Source: Phytopseudomonas seleniipraecipitans
GTDB lineage: Bacteria; Pseudomonadota; Gammaproteobacteria; Pseudomonadales; Pseudomonadaceae
Reading direction: 5' to 3'
Assembly (NCBI RefSeq): GCF_900102335.1
Contig: NZ_FNBM01000002.1
Span: 310,001 to 374,000, forward strand
Length of the DNA stretch: 64,000 bases
The notes beneath the pieces were generated by a model. The model was not told the origin of the DNA. It saw nothing but the letters and a program-made list of their open reading frames with translations, and searched no databases. Of the stretch, positions 1 through 7,641 are shown one piece after another. How positions within the stretch are numbered: position 1 is the first letter of the stretch; the number at the start of each line of letters is the position of its first letter. The position numbers and the translations under genes were made by a program.

Positions 1-2
1 TC

Positions 3-485
3 GACCAGGGGCCGAACGGGCAGAGCAACGCCTATGACAATTCGGTGCATTACCTCGACAGCCTGCTGGCCGAGGTGGTCGCCGATTTCGACCGACTGGA
101 AGGCGAGCGCTACCTGATCATCACCGGCGATCACGGCCAGCGCCTCGGCGAAGGCGGCCACTGGGGCCACAACGACCTGGTACCGGAAGTCAGCGACGTG
201 CCGGTGATCGTCATTGGCCGCGAGGCGCAGCCGGAAACGATGGCCAGCCTGTCGGCGGAACGCTGGATCAGCCACTACGAGGCCGGCAAATGGCTGGCCG
301 CACGCCTGGGTACGCGTATCGACAACCCCAACCTGCGCCCCAACGAGCACTTCGTGCATGGTAAGCTGCTGTTCACCGACAACTTCATCCAGCGGGTCTG
401 CGAAACGCCAGACGGCCTGATTCATCATCCGCCGCAGCAATTAAGCATGCTGCTCAAACAGCCCGAGGCCCGCTGCGAGGGCTGA
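3..485 (+). CDS. Sulfatase / alkaline-phosphatase-fold hydrolase, C-terminal part (5' end outside window)
   Basis: The reading frame is open from base 3, so the gene starts before the window; only about 160 C-terminal residues are visible. The segment YDNSVHYLDSLLAEV followed by IITGDHGQRLGEGGHWGHN is the Asp-His metal-binding block of the sulfatase / phosphoethanolamine-transferase / LTA-synthase superfamily, in which the DH pair and a later His coordinate the catalytic metal. The catalytic Ser/Thr/Cys nucleophile and any membrane domain would lie upstream, so the substrate cannot be told. After the metal block the protein has a short helical tail of about 90 residues. It converges on the MFS gene, with a long hairpin between the two stops. 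Family assignment is firm; the specific function is unknown. Confidence 0.8.
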   Translation, partial: DQGPNGQSNAYDNSVHYLDSLLAEVVADFDRLEGERYLIITGDHGQRLGEGGHWGHNDLVPEVSDVPVIVIGREAQPETMASLSAERWISHYEAGKWLAARLGTRIDNPNLRPNEHFVHGKLLFTDNFIQRVCETPDGLIHHPPQQLSMLLKQPEARCEG

Positions 486-491
486 CCCGCA

Positions 492-521
492 CGTCGCAGG
501 TGGCTTGCACCACCTGCGACG
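492..521. terminator. 12-bp perfect hairpin between convergent genes
   Basis: Perfect inverted repeat with arms CGTCGCAGGTGG and CCACCTGCGACG and a 6-base loop. It sits 7 bases after the stop of the sulfatase-fold gene and 7 bases beyond the stop of the convergent MFS gene. Neither side has a T-run, so it may act as a bidirectional terminator or a 3'-end stabilising structure. Confidence 0.55.
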
Positions 522-528
522 GCAACCC

Positions 529-1749
529 TCAGCCAACCGGCTTGCCCGCGGCACGCTCGCGGAAGGTCAGCAGGAAGGCCAGCAGCACGCCAGCCGAGAA
601 CACCGCCGGGAACAACCAGATGCTGAACCAGTCGTGAGCGCCCTGGATGGAGTAGTGGTCGGACACCATCCCGGCCACCCAGAAGCCGATCAGCATGCCG
701 ACACCGTAAGTGGCTAGGGTGATCAGCCCCTGCGCGGAGCTCTTGATGCTCTCGCCGGCCTTGCCGTCGGTGTAGATCTGCCCCGACACGAAGAAGAAGT
801 CGTAGCACACGCCGTGCAGCACGATCCCCGCCACCAGAAAGGCCACCAGCTCACCGCTGTTGCCGTAGGCGAACAGCACATAGCGCAGCGCCCATGCCGC
901 CATGCCCACCAGCAAGGTCACCTTGATCCCGAAGCGCTTGATGAACAGCGGTAACAGCAGCATGAACAACACTTCCGACACCTGGCCGAGGGTCATCATG
1001 CCGGTCGGGTTGGCGACGCCGATTTCGGTCAGGAAAAGATTGGCGTTCTGGTAATAGAAAGCCAGCGGAATGCAGATCAGGATGGACGCCAGGAAGAAGG
1101 TCGCAAAGCCGCGGTCCTTGAGCATCTGCAGGGCATCCAGGCCGAGCAGGCGCTTGATGCCAGTCTGCTGGCCGGGCACCGGTGGGGTGGCCGGCAGGCT
1201 GAAGCTGTACAGCCCGAGCAGCAGCGAGGCGATGGCGCAGAGCAGGAAGGTGTTGCGCAGCGCACCCTCAGCAATGGCTTGCTGGGCATCCCAGGCGAAC
1301 ACGAAGCTGATCACCAGACCGGCGACGATCCAACCCAGCGTGCCCCACACCCGCACCCTGGAAAACTGCGCCGCGGGGTCGCTCAACTGCCGGAACGCCA
1401 CTGCGTTCACCAGCCCGAGCGTCGGCATGTACACCACCATGTAGCAGAGCACCAGCGGATAGAAAGTGGCGAAATCCTCGGCCCGGTAGAGCTGGTAGAG
1501 CAGCAACGCGCCGCCCAGGTGCAGCACCGCCAGCAACCGTTCGGCGTTGACGAAGCGGTCGGCGATCAGCCCGACCACGAAGGGCGCCAGAATCGCGCCC
1601 CACGACTGGGTCGCGTAGGCCATGCCGATCTGTCCGCCACTGGCCTCCAGGGTGCGCCCGAGAAAAGTGCCCAGGGTGACGAACCAGCCGCCCCAGATGA
1701 AGAACTGGAGAAACATCATCACGCCCAACCTGACAGTCAAAGTGCTCAT
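529..1749 (-). CDS. MFS permease of the nucleoside:H+ symporter type
   Basis: A 406-residue, very hydrophobic protein with about 12 predicted membrane segments. The opening (VRLGVMMFLQFFIWGGWFV) and the region FSRVRVWGTLGWIVAGLVIS resemble the NupG/XapB/YegT-like branch of the major facilitator superfamily. I chose the ATG at 1749 because AAGGA lies 7 bases before it; a GTG at 1773 in the same frame lacks such a site. It is the last gene of a three-gene minus-strand operon with a TIM-barrel isomerase and a Gfo/Idh dehydrogenase, under a divergent LacI regulator. In that setting the cargo is more likely a sugar, polyol or glycoside than a nucleoside. That substrate statement is inference from context only. 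Confidence 0.8.
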   Translation of the reverse strand: MSTLTVRLGVMMFLQFFIWGGWFVTLGTFLGRTLEASGGQIGMAYATQSWGAILAPFVVGLIADRFVNAERLLAVLHLGGALLLYQLYRAEDFATFYPLVLCYMVVYMPTLGLVNAVAFRQLSDPAAQFSRVRVWGTLGWIVAGLVISFVFAWDAQQAIAEGALRNTFLLCAIASLLLGLYSFSLPATPPVPGQQTGIKRLLGLDALQMLKDRGFATFFLASILICIPLAFYYQNANLFLTEIGVANPTGMMTLGQVSEVLFMLLLPLFIKRFGIKVTLLVGMAAWALRYVLFAYGNSGELVAFLVAGIVLHGVCYDFFFVSGQIYTDGKAGESIKSSAQGLITLATYGVGMLIGFWVAGMVSDHYSIQGAHDWFSIWLFPAVFSAGVLLAFLLTFRERAAGKPVG

Positions 1750-1792
1750 GTTCTTATCCTTGTTGTTGTTCACGAGACAGCGTTAAAAATAT

Positions 1793-2851
1793 TCAGTCCA
1801 AGCCCAGCAGCCCCCGGTTGCGCGAGGCGCTGGTGGTGACCCCGGCGAAATCGTCGAAGGCGCGTTCGGCGCGGGTGATCAGGTGGCGCTCGATGAAGCC
1901 GGCACCCTCGGCCGCACCCTGGGCCGAGTCCTTGAGGCAGCACTCCCACTCCAGCACCGCCCAGCCCTGGTAGCCGTATTGGGTGAGCTTGCTGAAAATC
2001 GCCTTGAAGTCGATCTGCCCATCGCCCAGGGAACGAAAACGCCCTGGCCGATCGACCCACGCCTGGTAGCCGCCATACACCCCGGAACGGGCATCGGCCC
2101 GGAACTCCGCATCCTTGACGTGGAACATGCGGATGCGCTGGTGGTAACGGTCGATGAAGCCCAGGTAGTCCATCTGCTGCAGCAGCATGTGGCTGGGGTC
2201 GTAGAGAATATGCGCGCGCGGATGATCACCAACCGCGGCGAGAAAGCGTTCGAAGGTGGCGCCGTCGTGCAGGTCTTCGCTGGGGTGCAGCTCGTAGCAG
2301 AGGTCGACACCCGCCTCATCGAAGGCATTGAGGATCGGCAGCCAGCGCCGCGCCAACTCGGCGAAACCCTCTTCCACCAGGCCCGCCGGGCGCTGCGGCC
2401 AGGGATAGAGATAGGGCCAGAGGAGCGCGCCAGAGAAGGTCGCGTGAGCCTCCAACCCCAGGCGCCGGCTAGCCTGGGCCGCCAGCTTTAACTGGTTGAT
2501 GGCCCACTGAGTGCGCGCCTGCGGACGGCCCCTCAGGTGATCTGGGGCGAAGTCGTCGAATAGGCTGTCGAACGCCGGGTGCACGGCCACCAACTGGCCT
2601 TGCAGGTGCGTGGACAATTCGCTGATCGCGACGCCGGCCTCGGCACAGATACCCTTGAGTTCATCGCAATAGGTCTGGCTCTCCGCGGCGCGTTGCAAAT
2701 CGATGCACTGCGGCCCCAGAGTCGGCAGCTGGATGCCGTTGTAGCCGAGCGAGGCCGCCCAGTTGGCCTGGTTCTTCAGGTTATCGAACGGTGCGTCGGC
2801 GGACAGGAATTGGGCAAGAAAAATGGCCGGCCCACGGATACCAGAAGTCAT
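1793..2851 (-). CDS. Sugar phosphate isomerase/epimerase family TIM-barrel protein
   Basis: A 352-residue protein of the xylose-isomerase-like / AP-endonuclease-2 superfamily. Recognisable barrel strands include NWAASLGYNGIQLPT near residue 30, VDLCYELHPSED near 180, HILYDPSHML near 215, IRMFHVKDAEF near 240 and GWAVLEWECC near 295. These carry the Glu, Asp and His residues that bind the divalent metal in this fold. The start overlaps the stop of the Gfo/Idh gene by 4 bases (ATGA), indicating translational coupling. Relatives epimerise or isomerise keto-sugars, inosose or hydroxypyruvate, and pairing with a Gfo/Idh/MocA dehydrogenase is common in inositol or rare-sugar pathways. The exact substrate cannot be read from sequence. 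Confidence 0.85.
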   Translation of the reverse strand: MTSGIRGPAIFLAQFLSADAPFDNLKNQANWAASLGYNGIQLPTLGPQCIDLQRAAESQTYCDELKGICAEAGVAISELSTHLQGQLVAVHPAFDSLFDDFAPDHLRGRPQARTQWAINQLKLAAQASRRLGLEAHATFSGALLWPYLYPWPQRPAGLVEEGFAELARRWLPILNAFDEAGVDLCYELHPSEDLHDGATFERFLAAVGDHPRAHILYDPSHMLLQQMDYLGFIDRYHQRIRMFHVKDAEFRADARSGVYGGYQAWVDRPGRFRSLGDGQIDFKAIFSKLTQYGYQGWAVLEWECCLKDSAQGAAEGAGFIERHLITRAERAFDDFAGVTTSASRNRGLLGLD

Positions 2852-4014
2852 CGCTGCGCTCCTTCACTGGATGCCAATGCAGTCCACTTGGCCTCACTGG
2901 CGTGGCTGGCCAGCGCCGCTTCGATGAACGCCATGCCGCGCATACCCGTCTCGATACCGGGCAGTGCGGCCGCGGCGCTAGGCGAGCCAGCAATCGCCTG
3001 GGCAAAATCGCTGTAGAGATTGGCCATGGCCTCCAAATACCCCTCGGGGTGGCCGGCAGGTAGGCGAATGCGCTGCAGCGCCTCATCACACAGCCAGCTA
3101 TGGTTGGCCCCGGCACGCAGCACGCGCATCGATTGGTCGAGTGAGCGATGAATCAGGCTGCTGGGCTCTTCCTGACGCCACTCCAGGCCGCCCTTGTCGC
3201 CATAGATGCGGATCGTCAGCGCATTCTCTTCACCGGCGCAGACCTGACTGGCAAGCAGCACACCGCTGGCACCCTGGTCTGTCAGGAACAGCATCGAGCA
3301 GTCGTCATCCAGCACACGGCCGGCCACGTGGGTGCCGAGGTGCGCGCAGAGGCGCTCGATACGCTGACCACTGACAAACTCGGCCAGGCTGAAGGCGTGA
3401 ATGCCAATGTCGCCAATGCAACCGCCCTGCCCGGCCAGTTGCGGGTCGCCGCGCCAGGTCGCCTGCTTGTTGCCCTGGCCGGCGAGGTCGTCACTGAGCC
3501 AGCCCTGTGGGTATTCGACGTAGAGCTTGCGCACCCGGCCTATCTCGCCAGCCGCCACCATATGCCGCGCCTGCCAAACCATCGGATAACCCTGGTAGGT
3601 GTGAGCGAGGCCGTAACTCGCATCGACAGTACCCAGCAGCTGCGCCAGGTCGCGAGTCTCGGTGCTGCTCATGGCCGCTGGCTTCTCACAGAACACATGG
3701 ATGCCGGCACGCAGGGCAGCGGCAGTGATGGGCGCATGCAGGTGGTTGGGCGTGACGATGGCCAGCAGGTTGATGCGCTGCTGCACATCGAGTTGCGACT
3801 CGCCCTCCAGCAACGCCTGCCAACTGGGGTAAACGCGTTGCGGCGCCAAGCCGCAGGCGCTGCCGGTTTCTTCATTACTGGCAGGGTCGCGGCTGAAGGC
3901 GCCAGCCACCAGGTCGACACCACCGGCCAGGGCGGCCGCCTGTCGATGGACCTGACCGATGAAGGCACCAGCGCCGCCACCGATCATTCCCAGCCTTACG
4001 CGTGAAGCAGGCAT
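2848..4014 (-). CDS. Gfo/Idh/MocA family NAD(P)-dependent oxidoreductase
   Basis: A 388-residue protein. The N-terminus RLGMIGGGAGAFIGQVHRQ is a Rossmann dinucleotide-binding motif, and HVFCEKPAAMSS near residue 110 holds the EKP signature whose Lys is catalytic in the Gfo/Idh/MocA family. The second half is the usual alpha/beta substrate domain. It is the first gene of the operon: GGAGGG lies 6 bases before the ATG, the promoter and LacI-type operator lie 40-90 bases upstream, and its stop overlaps the next start. Likely role: oxidation of a cyclic polyol or sugar at a hydroxyl carbon, the product going to the adjacent isomerase. The substrate is unknown. Confidence 0.88.
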   Translation of the reverse strand: MPASRVRLGMIGGGAGAFIGQVHRQAAALAGGVDLVAGAFSRDPASNEETGSACGLAPQRVYPSWQALLEGESQLDVQQRINLLAIVTPNHLHAPITAAALRAGIHVFCEKPAAMSSTETRDLAQLLGTVDASYGLAHTYQGYPMVWQARHMVAAGEIGRVRKLYVEYPQGWLSDDLAGQGNKQATWRGDPQLAGQGGCIGDIGIHAFSLAEFVSGQRIERLCAHLGTHVAGRVLDDDCSMLFLTDQGASGVLLASQVCAGEENALTIRIYGDKGGLEWRQEEPSSLIHRSLDQSMRVLRAGANHSWLCDEALQRIRLPAGHPEGYLEAMANLYSDFAQAIAGSPSAAAALPGIETGMRGMAFIEAALASHASEAKWTALASSEGAQR

Positions 4015-4055
4015 TGAAACCCTCCGTTTACGGTATTTCGGTAGTATTTTCTTTC

Positions 4056-4071
4056 ATGTAACCGGTTACAT
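4056..4071. promoter_or_regulatory. Perfect 16-bp palindrome, probable LacI-family operator
   Basis: ATGTAACCGGTTACAT is a perfect palindrome with the central CG typical of LacI/GalR operators. It lies 8 bases downstream of the -10 box of the minus-strand promoter at 4079-4107 and 112 bases upstream of the divergent LacI gene, so bound repressor would cover the transcription start of the catabolic operon. Confidence 0.85.
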
Positions 4072-4078
4072 TAAAATC

Positions 4079-4107
4079 TGTATAGACCCCGAACAGGCAC
4101 TGGTCAA
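4079..4107 (-). promoter_or_regulatory. Sigma-70-type promoter of the sugar operon
   Basis: On the minus strand TTGACC (4102-4107) and TATACA (4079-4084) are separated by exactly 17 bases, a near-consensus -35/-10 pair. Transcription would start around 4070, within the 16-bp palindrome, and run into the Gfo/Idh gene. Confidence 0.7.
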
Positions 4108-4182
4108 GCGCACAATGACGGCCGGGTTACGGTAATCTAGCGGCGATTTGGTGCTCAGCGCTGGCCAGAAAACAGAGGGTGC

Positions 4183-5178
4183 ATGACCAATATTCGCAAG
4201 GTTGCCGCATTGGCCGGGGTCTCGGTTGCCACGGTGTCGCGCACCCTGAAAAGCCCGACTCAGGTCTCACCGGAAACCCGCGAGAAAGTGCTCGAGGCCG
4301 TGGAGCACGCCGGCTACAAACCCAACCTGATGGCCGTGCAATTTCGCTCCCAGCGCACCCGCAACCTGGTGGTGCTGGTGCCGGACATCGCCAACACCTT
4401 CTTCGCACAGGTCATTCGCGGCATTCAGGAAGCAGCCAGCGCGGCCGACTATCGGGTGCTGCTGTGCAACACCCTGGGTAACCCGGACACCGAGCGGCAA
4501 TTTGCCGAGCTGGTGGACGCCAGGCAGGCCGACGGCGTGATTCAGCTGCGCGCCTTCGACCCGTTCGCCCGCGACGATCATCCGCCACTGGTGAACATCT
4601 GCGAGATCGTTGACGACGCGCCATGGCCCACTGTCAGCCTGAACAACCGTGGCGCGGCGCGCACCATGACCGACCACCTGCTGGCCCTGGGGCACCGTCG
4701 CATCGGCCTGATCCAGGGGCCGGCAGACAGCCCATTGACCCGCGAGCGTTTTGCCGGCTACCGCGAAGCCCTTGCCGCTGCGGCCATCGAGTTCGATCCC
4801 GGCCTGGTGCAGTACGGCCGCTACGACTGCCCGTCCGGGCATGCGGCGACGGCGCAGCTGCTTGCCAACGACCAGCGCCCGACAGCGATTTTCTGCGAGA
4901 ACGACGAGATGGCCATAGGCGCCATTCAGTGCATTCGCCAGGCTGGCCTGCGGGTTCCCGACGACATCTCGGTCGCCGGCTTCGACGATATTTCCTTCGC
5001 TGCCTTCTGCGATCCACCGCTGACCACCATTGCCCAACCGGCCGCAGCCTTCGGCCAGCACGCGGTGGCGATGTTGCTGGCGCAGCTCGACGGCAGGCGC
5101 CTTGCCGAGCATCACCTGATCCTGCCTTTCGAACTGGTCGTGCGGGCGAGCACGGCGGCTAATTCCAGGCCAGCTTAG
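4183..5178 (+). CDS. LacI-family transcriptional regulator
   Basis: A 331-residue protein. Residues 1-55 form the LacI helix-turn-helix and hinge (VAALAGVSVATVSRTLKS, then EHAGYKPNLMAVQFRSQRT). They are followed by a periplasmic-binding-protein-like effector domain with VLVPDIANTFFAQVIRGI, GHRRIGLIQGP and ISVAGFDDISFA, all standard family blocks. AGAGGG precedes the ATG. The gene is divergent from the Gfo/Idh-isomerase-MFS operon, and the palindrome between them fits the class, so it most likely represses that operon and is released by a sugar-derived inducer. The inducer is not identifiable. Assignment to the family is very secure; the regulon is inference. Confidence 0.93.
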   Translation: MTNIRKVAALAGVSVATVSRTLKSPTQVSPETREKVLEAVEHAGYKPNLMAVQFRSQRTRNLVVLVPDIANTFFAQVIRGIQEAASAADYRVLLCNTLGNPDTERQFAELVDARQADGVIQLRAFDPFARDDHPPLVNICEIVDDAPWPTVSLNNRGAARTMTDHLLALGHRRIGLIQGPADSPLTRERFAGYREALAAAAIEFDPGLVQYGRYDCPSGHAATAQLLANDQRPTAIFCENDEMAIGAIQCIRQAGLRVPDDISVAGFDDISFAAFCDPPLTTIAQPAAAFGQHAVAMLLAQLDGRRLAEHHLILPFELVVRASTAANSRPA

Positions 5179-5494
5179 TCAGTACCGGGCAACCGGACTC
5201 GCGCCCCATGCGCCGGGGAAAAATCCAGACGCCTTGTGCAAGGCCAAACGAAGCCAGGCGGCAGACTTCACTTTTCTCAAGGCAAAAAAACCGCCTCATG
5301 AAGAGGCGGAACCAAAAGATGATGAACCGGAGAGCACCGACTGGCTAGCAAGCCAGTGGTTATGAATTCATCGCCAAGAATGGTATCGACAAAAGCGCCT
5401 GCAGCCGCATCATTTGCGTCGATAGTGATAATCGCTCTATCACCCTAGCCGTCAGCCAGTACGACGAATTCACTGCGGAACGCGTTGACGGCGC
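5179..5494. other. Gene-free stretch with three hairpins
   Basis: No convincing gene is present. It holds the terminator at 5284-5309, a second hairpin at 5340-5357 (ACTGGCT / AGCCAGT, 4-base loop, no T-run) and a weaker one at 5425-5443 (GTGATA / TATCAC). The three structures lie in tandem downstream of the small lipoprotein gene, so its transcript may have a structured 3' region. Confidence 0.5.
5284..5309 (-). terminator. Intrinsic terminator of the small lipoprotein gene
   Basis: On the minus strand a 7-bp stem (CCGCCTC / GAGGCGG, 5-base loop) is followed by seven T residues. It lies about 185 bases after the stop of the 95-residue lipoprotein gene. Confidence 0.75.
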
Positions 5495-5782
5495 TCAGGT
5501 TTCCACGCCCTCTTTCTCAAGCTCCCTATCCCGTTCACGCTCATCGCGCTGCGCCTCGTCCTCGGGTTGGCCCAGCAACTCGCTGGTGGACTTCTGCGCT
5601 TTATCGATCTGCTCGTTGAATGCCTTGGCAGTATCGCTGACCGCTTCTCGTGCCAGTTGCTGCACCGCCTGCTCGGCCTTTTCGGTGAGTTTCTGCGCGG
5701 ACTCTTCAGCGGCGTCGCAACCCGCGAGGGTCAAGCCAATGATGGCGATCAAGCTCCAGGCCGATAGCAATGATGATTTCAT
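5495..5782 (-). CDS. Small lipoprotein of unknown function
   Basis: A 95-residue protein with a signal peptide ending in the lipobox LAGC (Cys22). The mature part is short, charged and helical (AEESAQKLTEKAEQAVQQL and onward), rich in Ala, Glu, Lys and Gln, with an acidic/basic C-terminal tail. It should be anchored in the inner or outer membrane and project into the periplasm as a coiled helix. I do not recognise a named family. It lies 50 bases downstream of the Alx/TerC gene on the same strand and may be cotranscribed with it. The lipoprotein call is secure; the role is unknown. Confidence 0.75.
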   Translation of the reverse strand: MKSSLLSAWSLIAIIGLTLAGCDAAEESAQKLTEKAEQAVQQLAREAVSDTAKAFNEQIDKAQKSTSELLGQPEDEAQRDERERDRELEKEGVET

Positions 5783-5832
5783 GAGATTACTCCAGCAATG
5801 TTCGAGGCCCCGGCACGCCGGGGCATGAGTGA

Positions 5833-6837
5833 TTAGTGGCGGCTGGCTTCAGCATCGATAACCGGCGGGTCGTTGCGGGTTTTCCACAGCGAGAGCAGCA
5901 CGCCACCGATCAGCAGGCCGAGCGTCACGCTCAGGGAAATCACTGGCGGGGTCTTGCCGATGATGCCGACCAGGAAGATCTTGCCGCCGATGAACACCAG
6001 CACCAGGGCCAGCGCGTATTTGAGGTACGCAAAGCGATGGATCATCGCCGCCAGGGCGAAGTACAACGCACGCAGGCCGAGGATCGCGAAGATGTTCGAG
6101 GTGTAAACGATGAACGGGTCCTGGGTGATGGCGAAAATCGCCGGCACGCTATCGATCGCGAACACCAGGTCGGCACACTCGATCAGCACCAACGCCAGGA
6201 ACAGCGGCGTGGCCCAACGCACCATGCGACCCTGTTCGTCCGGCTGACGCACGAAAAAGCGGCCCTCGTGCAAGCGGTCGGTAACACGCATGCGCTTGCG
6301 CACGAACTTGATCAGCTTGTTCTCGGACAGATCTGGGTGGTCGTCAACCTTGCTGAACAGCATCTTCACGCCGGTCAGCAGCAGGAAGGCACCGAACACG
6401 TAGAGAATCCAGCTGAACTCGGCGATCAGTGCCGCACCCAGGCCGATCATGATCGCGCGCAGCACGATCACCCCGAGAATGCCCCAGAACAGTACTTCGT
6501 GCTGGTACTTACGCGGGATGGCCAGGAAGCTGAAGATCATCGCCATGAGGAACACGTTGTCCATGGACAACGACTTCTCGATCAGAAAGCCGGTGTAGAA
6601 ATCCATACCGGCAGTGTCGCCTTTGACCTGCCACACCCACAGGCCGAACAGCAGGCCCGCGGTGATGTAGCCGCCGGACAGCAGCAGGCTTTCCTTGACG
6701 CCGATTTCGCGGTGCTCACGGTGAAGCACCCCGAGGTCGAAGACCAGCAGGCTGATGACGATAGTGATGAAGACGAGCCACAACCAGGTGGCGGTGCCGA
6801 GGAACTCGGCCATGAAGAACGGTTCTAGGGTGCTCAT
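5833..6837 (-). CDS. alx: TerC-family integral membrane protein, Alx type
   Basis: A 334-residue protein with about nine hydrophobic segments. LVFDLGVLHREHREIGVKES near residue 35, EKSLSMDNVFLMAMIFSFL near 88 and the later ECADLVFAIDSVPAIFAIT carry the acidic intramembrane residues typical of TerC proteins. Length and N-terminus match E. coli Alx, an inner-membrane protein tied to manganese export and alkaline pH. TTAGGAGGGG just before the ATG is a very strong ribosome-binding site. The upstream leader contains several hairpins, consistent with RNA-level control as known for E. coli alx, although I could not match the riboswitch consensus. A second, shorter TerC gene occurs at 19.6 kb. Confidence 0.85.
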   Translation of the reverse strand: MSTLEPFFMAEFLGTATWLWLVFITIVISLLVFDLGVLHREHREIGVKESLLLSGGYITAGLLFGLWVWQVKGDTAGMDFYTGFLIEKSLSMDNVFLMAMIFSFLAIPRKYQHEVLFWGILGVIVLRAIMIGLGAALIAEFSWILYVFGAFLLLTGVKMLFSKVDDHPDLSENKLIKFVRKRMRVTDRLHEGRFFVRQPDEQGRMVRWATPLFLALVLIECADLVFAIDSVPAIFAITQDPFIVYTSNIFAILGLRALYFALAAMIHRFAYLKYALALVLVFIGGKIFLVGIIGKTPPVISLSVTLGLLIGGVLLSLWKTRNDPPVIDAEASRH

Positions 6838-6840
6838 AAG

Positions 6841-6960
6841 CCCCTCCTAAGTCAGAGTTGTACAAACTGCAACTCCGACATGGCAGCTGGGTAGCTGTCA
6901 GAGGGGCCCGGCGTCGCGGCGCCAATTTAGCAGGCGCCACGCGCAGCTCAATGGTCTCCT
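6841..6960 (-). promoter_or_regulatory. Structured 5' leader of the alx-type gene
   Basis: Three successive inverted repeats lie in the 100 bases before the ATG: GGCGCC / GGCGCC (6918-6923 with 6933-6938), CAGCT / AGCTG (about 6884-6897) and GAGTTG / CAACTC (6854-6874). The last ends just before the Shine-Dalgarno sequence. In E. coli the equivalent leader is a yybP-ykoY manganese riboswitch; its conserved loop sequences are not clearly visible here, so this is only a candidate regulatory RNA. Confidence 0.4.
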
Positions 6961-7030
6961 GGTTGCAAAGTATTTCAGCGGGAGGCGCATTTGCCTTTCA
7001 CCTGCTATGGCGGCGGAGCGGGCAGCAGCA

Positions 7031-7049
7031 CTGCGGCTTTAGGCCGCAG
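7031..7049 (-). terminator. Hairpin after the aldehyde oxidase operon
   Basis: CTGCGGC / GCCGCAG, 7-bp stem with a 5-base loop, 28 bases beyond the stop of the MocA-like gene on the minus strand. No T-run follows, so termination strength is uncertain. Confidence 0.4.
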
Positions 7050-7076
7050 GCAGCGGAGCTTGGAACGCCGTGGCGG

Positions 7077-7628
7077 CTATAGGCGATCACCGTGCACGTC
7101 GACCAGGCCACGCAGCCGCTGCAGGTCTTCGAGGGTATCGATGTCCGTGAGAATGCCAGCATCGTCGACCTTCAGTTGCAGCACGCGACCCTCGGCCTGG
7201 TGGCGCCGAACCACCGACACCGCGCCAGCTTCGCCGCTAAGTGCCGCCAGTTCCTCGAAGCAGACCCGGCCAAAGCCGACCGGGTGGCCCTTGCGGCCCT
7301 CGAAGACCGGCACCACCACCGGATTGTGCGCCAGAGCCGCCGCCACGCGGCTGATGCTCTCGCCACTTACCAGCGGCAGATCGCCCGGCAGCACCAGCCA
7401 GCCGGACGCAGCTGGGGTGGCGCGCACGCCTTCGGCAATCGAGTCGCTCATGCCGTCACCGCAGGCGCGGTGCACCACATGCACAGCCAGCCCCGAACGC
7501 TCCACTGCGGCGAGCACATGGGTGAGCACCGGCTTGCCGTACAAGTCGGCCTGCAGTTTGCTACCGGTGCCGCCAGAGGCCCGAAAGCGCGTGCCGCGCC
7601 CGGCCGCCAGGACAATCACCACCGGCAT
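7077..7628 (-). CDS. MocA/MobA-like nucleotidyltransferase (molybdenum cofactor cytidylyltransferase type)
   Basis: A 183-residue protein starting MPVVIVLAAGRGTRF, the nucleotide-binding LAAGxGxRF loop of the MobA/MocA family. It also has a downstream Lys (GSKLQADLYGKPVLTHV) and the LPGDLPLV block that binds the metal-nucleotide. MocA attaches CMP to molybdopterin to make the MCD cofactor used by aldehyde oxidases of the xanthine oxidase family. The reading frame is open further upstream, but the preferred start at 7628 places the GxG loop at the N-terminus as in the family and leaves a 13-base gap to the XdhC-type gene. Being last in the aldehyde oxidase operon supports a cofactor-supply role for that enzyme. 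Confidence 0.82.
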   Translation of the reverse strand: MPVVIVLAAGRGTRFRASGGTGSKLQADLYGKPVLTHVLAAVERSGLAVHVVHRACGDGMSDSIAEGVRATPAASGWLVLPGDLPLVSGESISRVAAALAHNPVVVPVFEGRKGHPVGFGRVCFEELAALSGEAGAVSVVRRHQAEGRVLQLKVDDAGILTDIDTLEDLQRLRGLVDVHGDRL

Positions 7629-7641
7629 TGCCGACGGCACG

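Noticed and set aside
6838..7080. yybP-ykoY manganese riboswitch before the alx-type gene
   Set aside because: Expected from E. coli but the conserved loop sequences were not clearly found by eye, so only a structured leader is reported.
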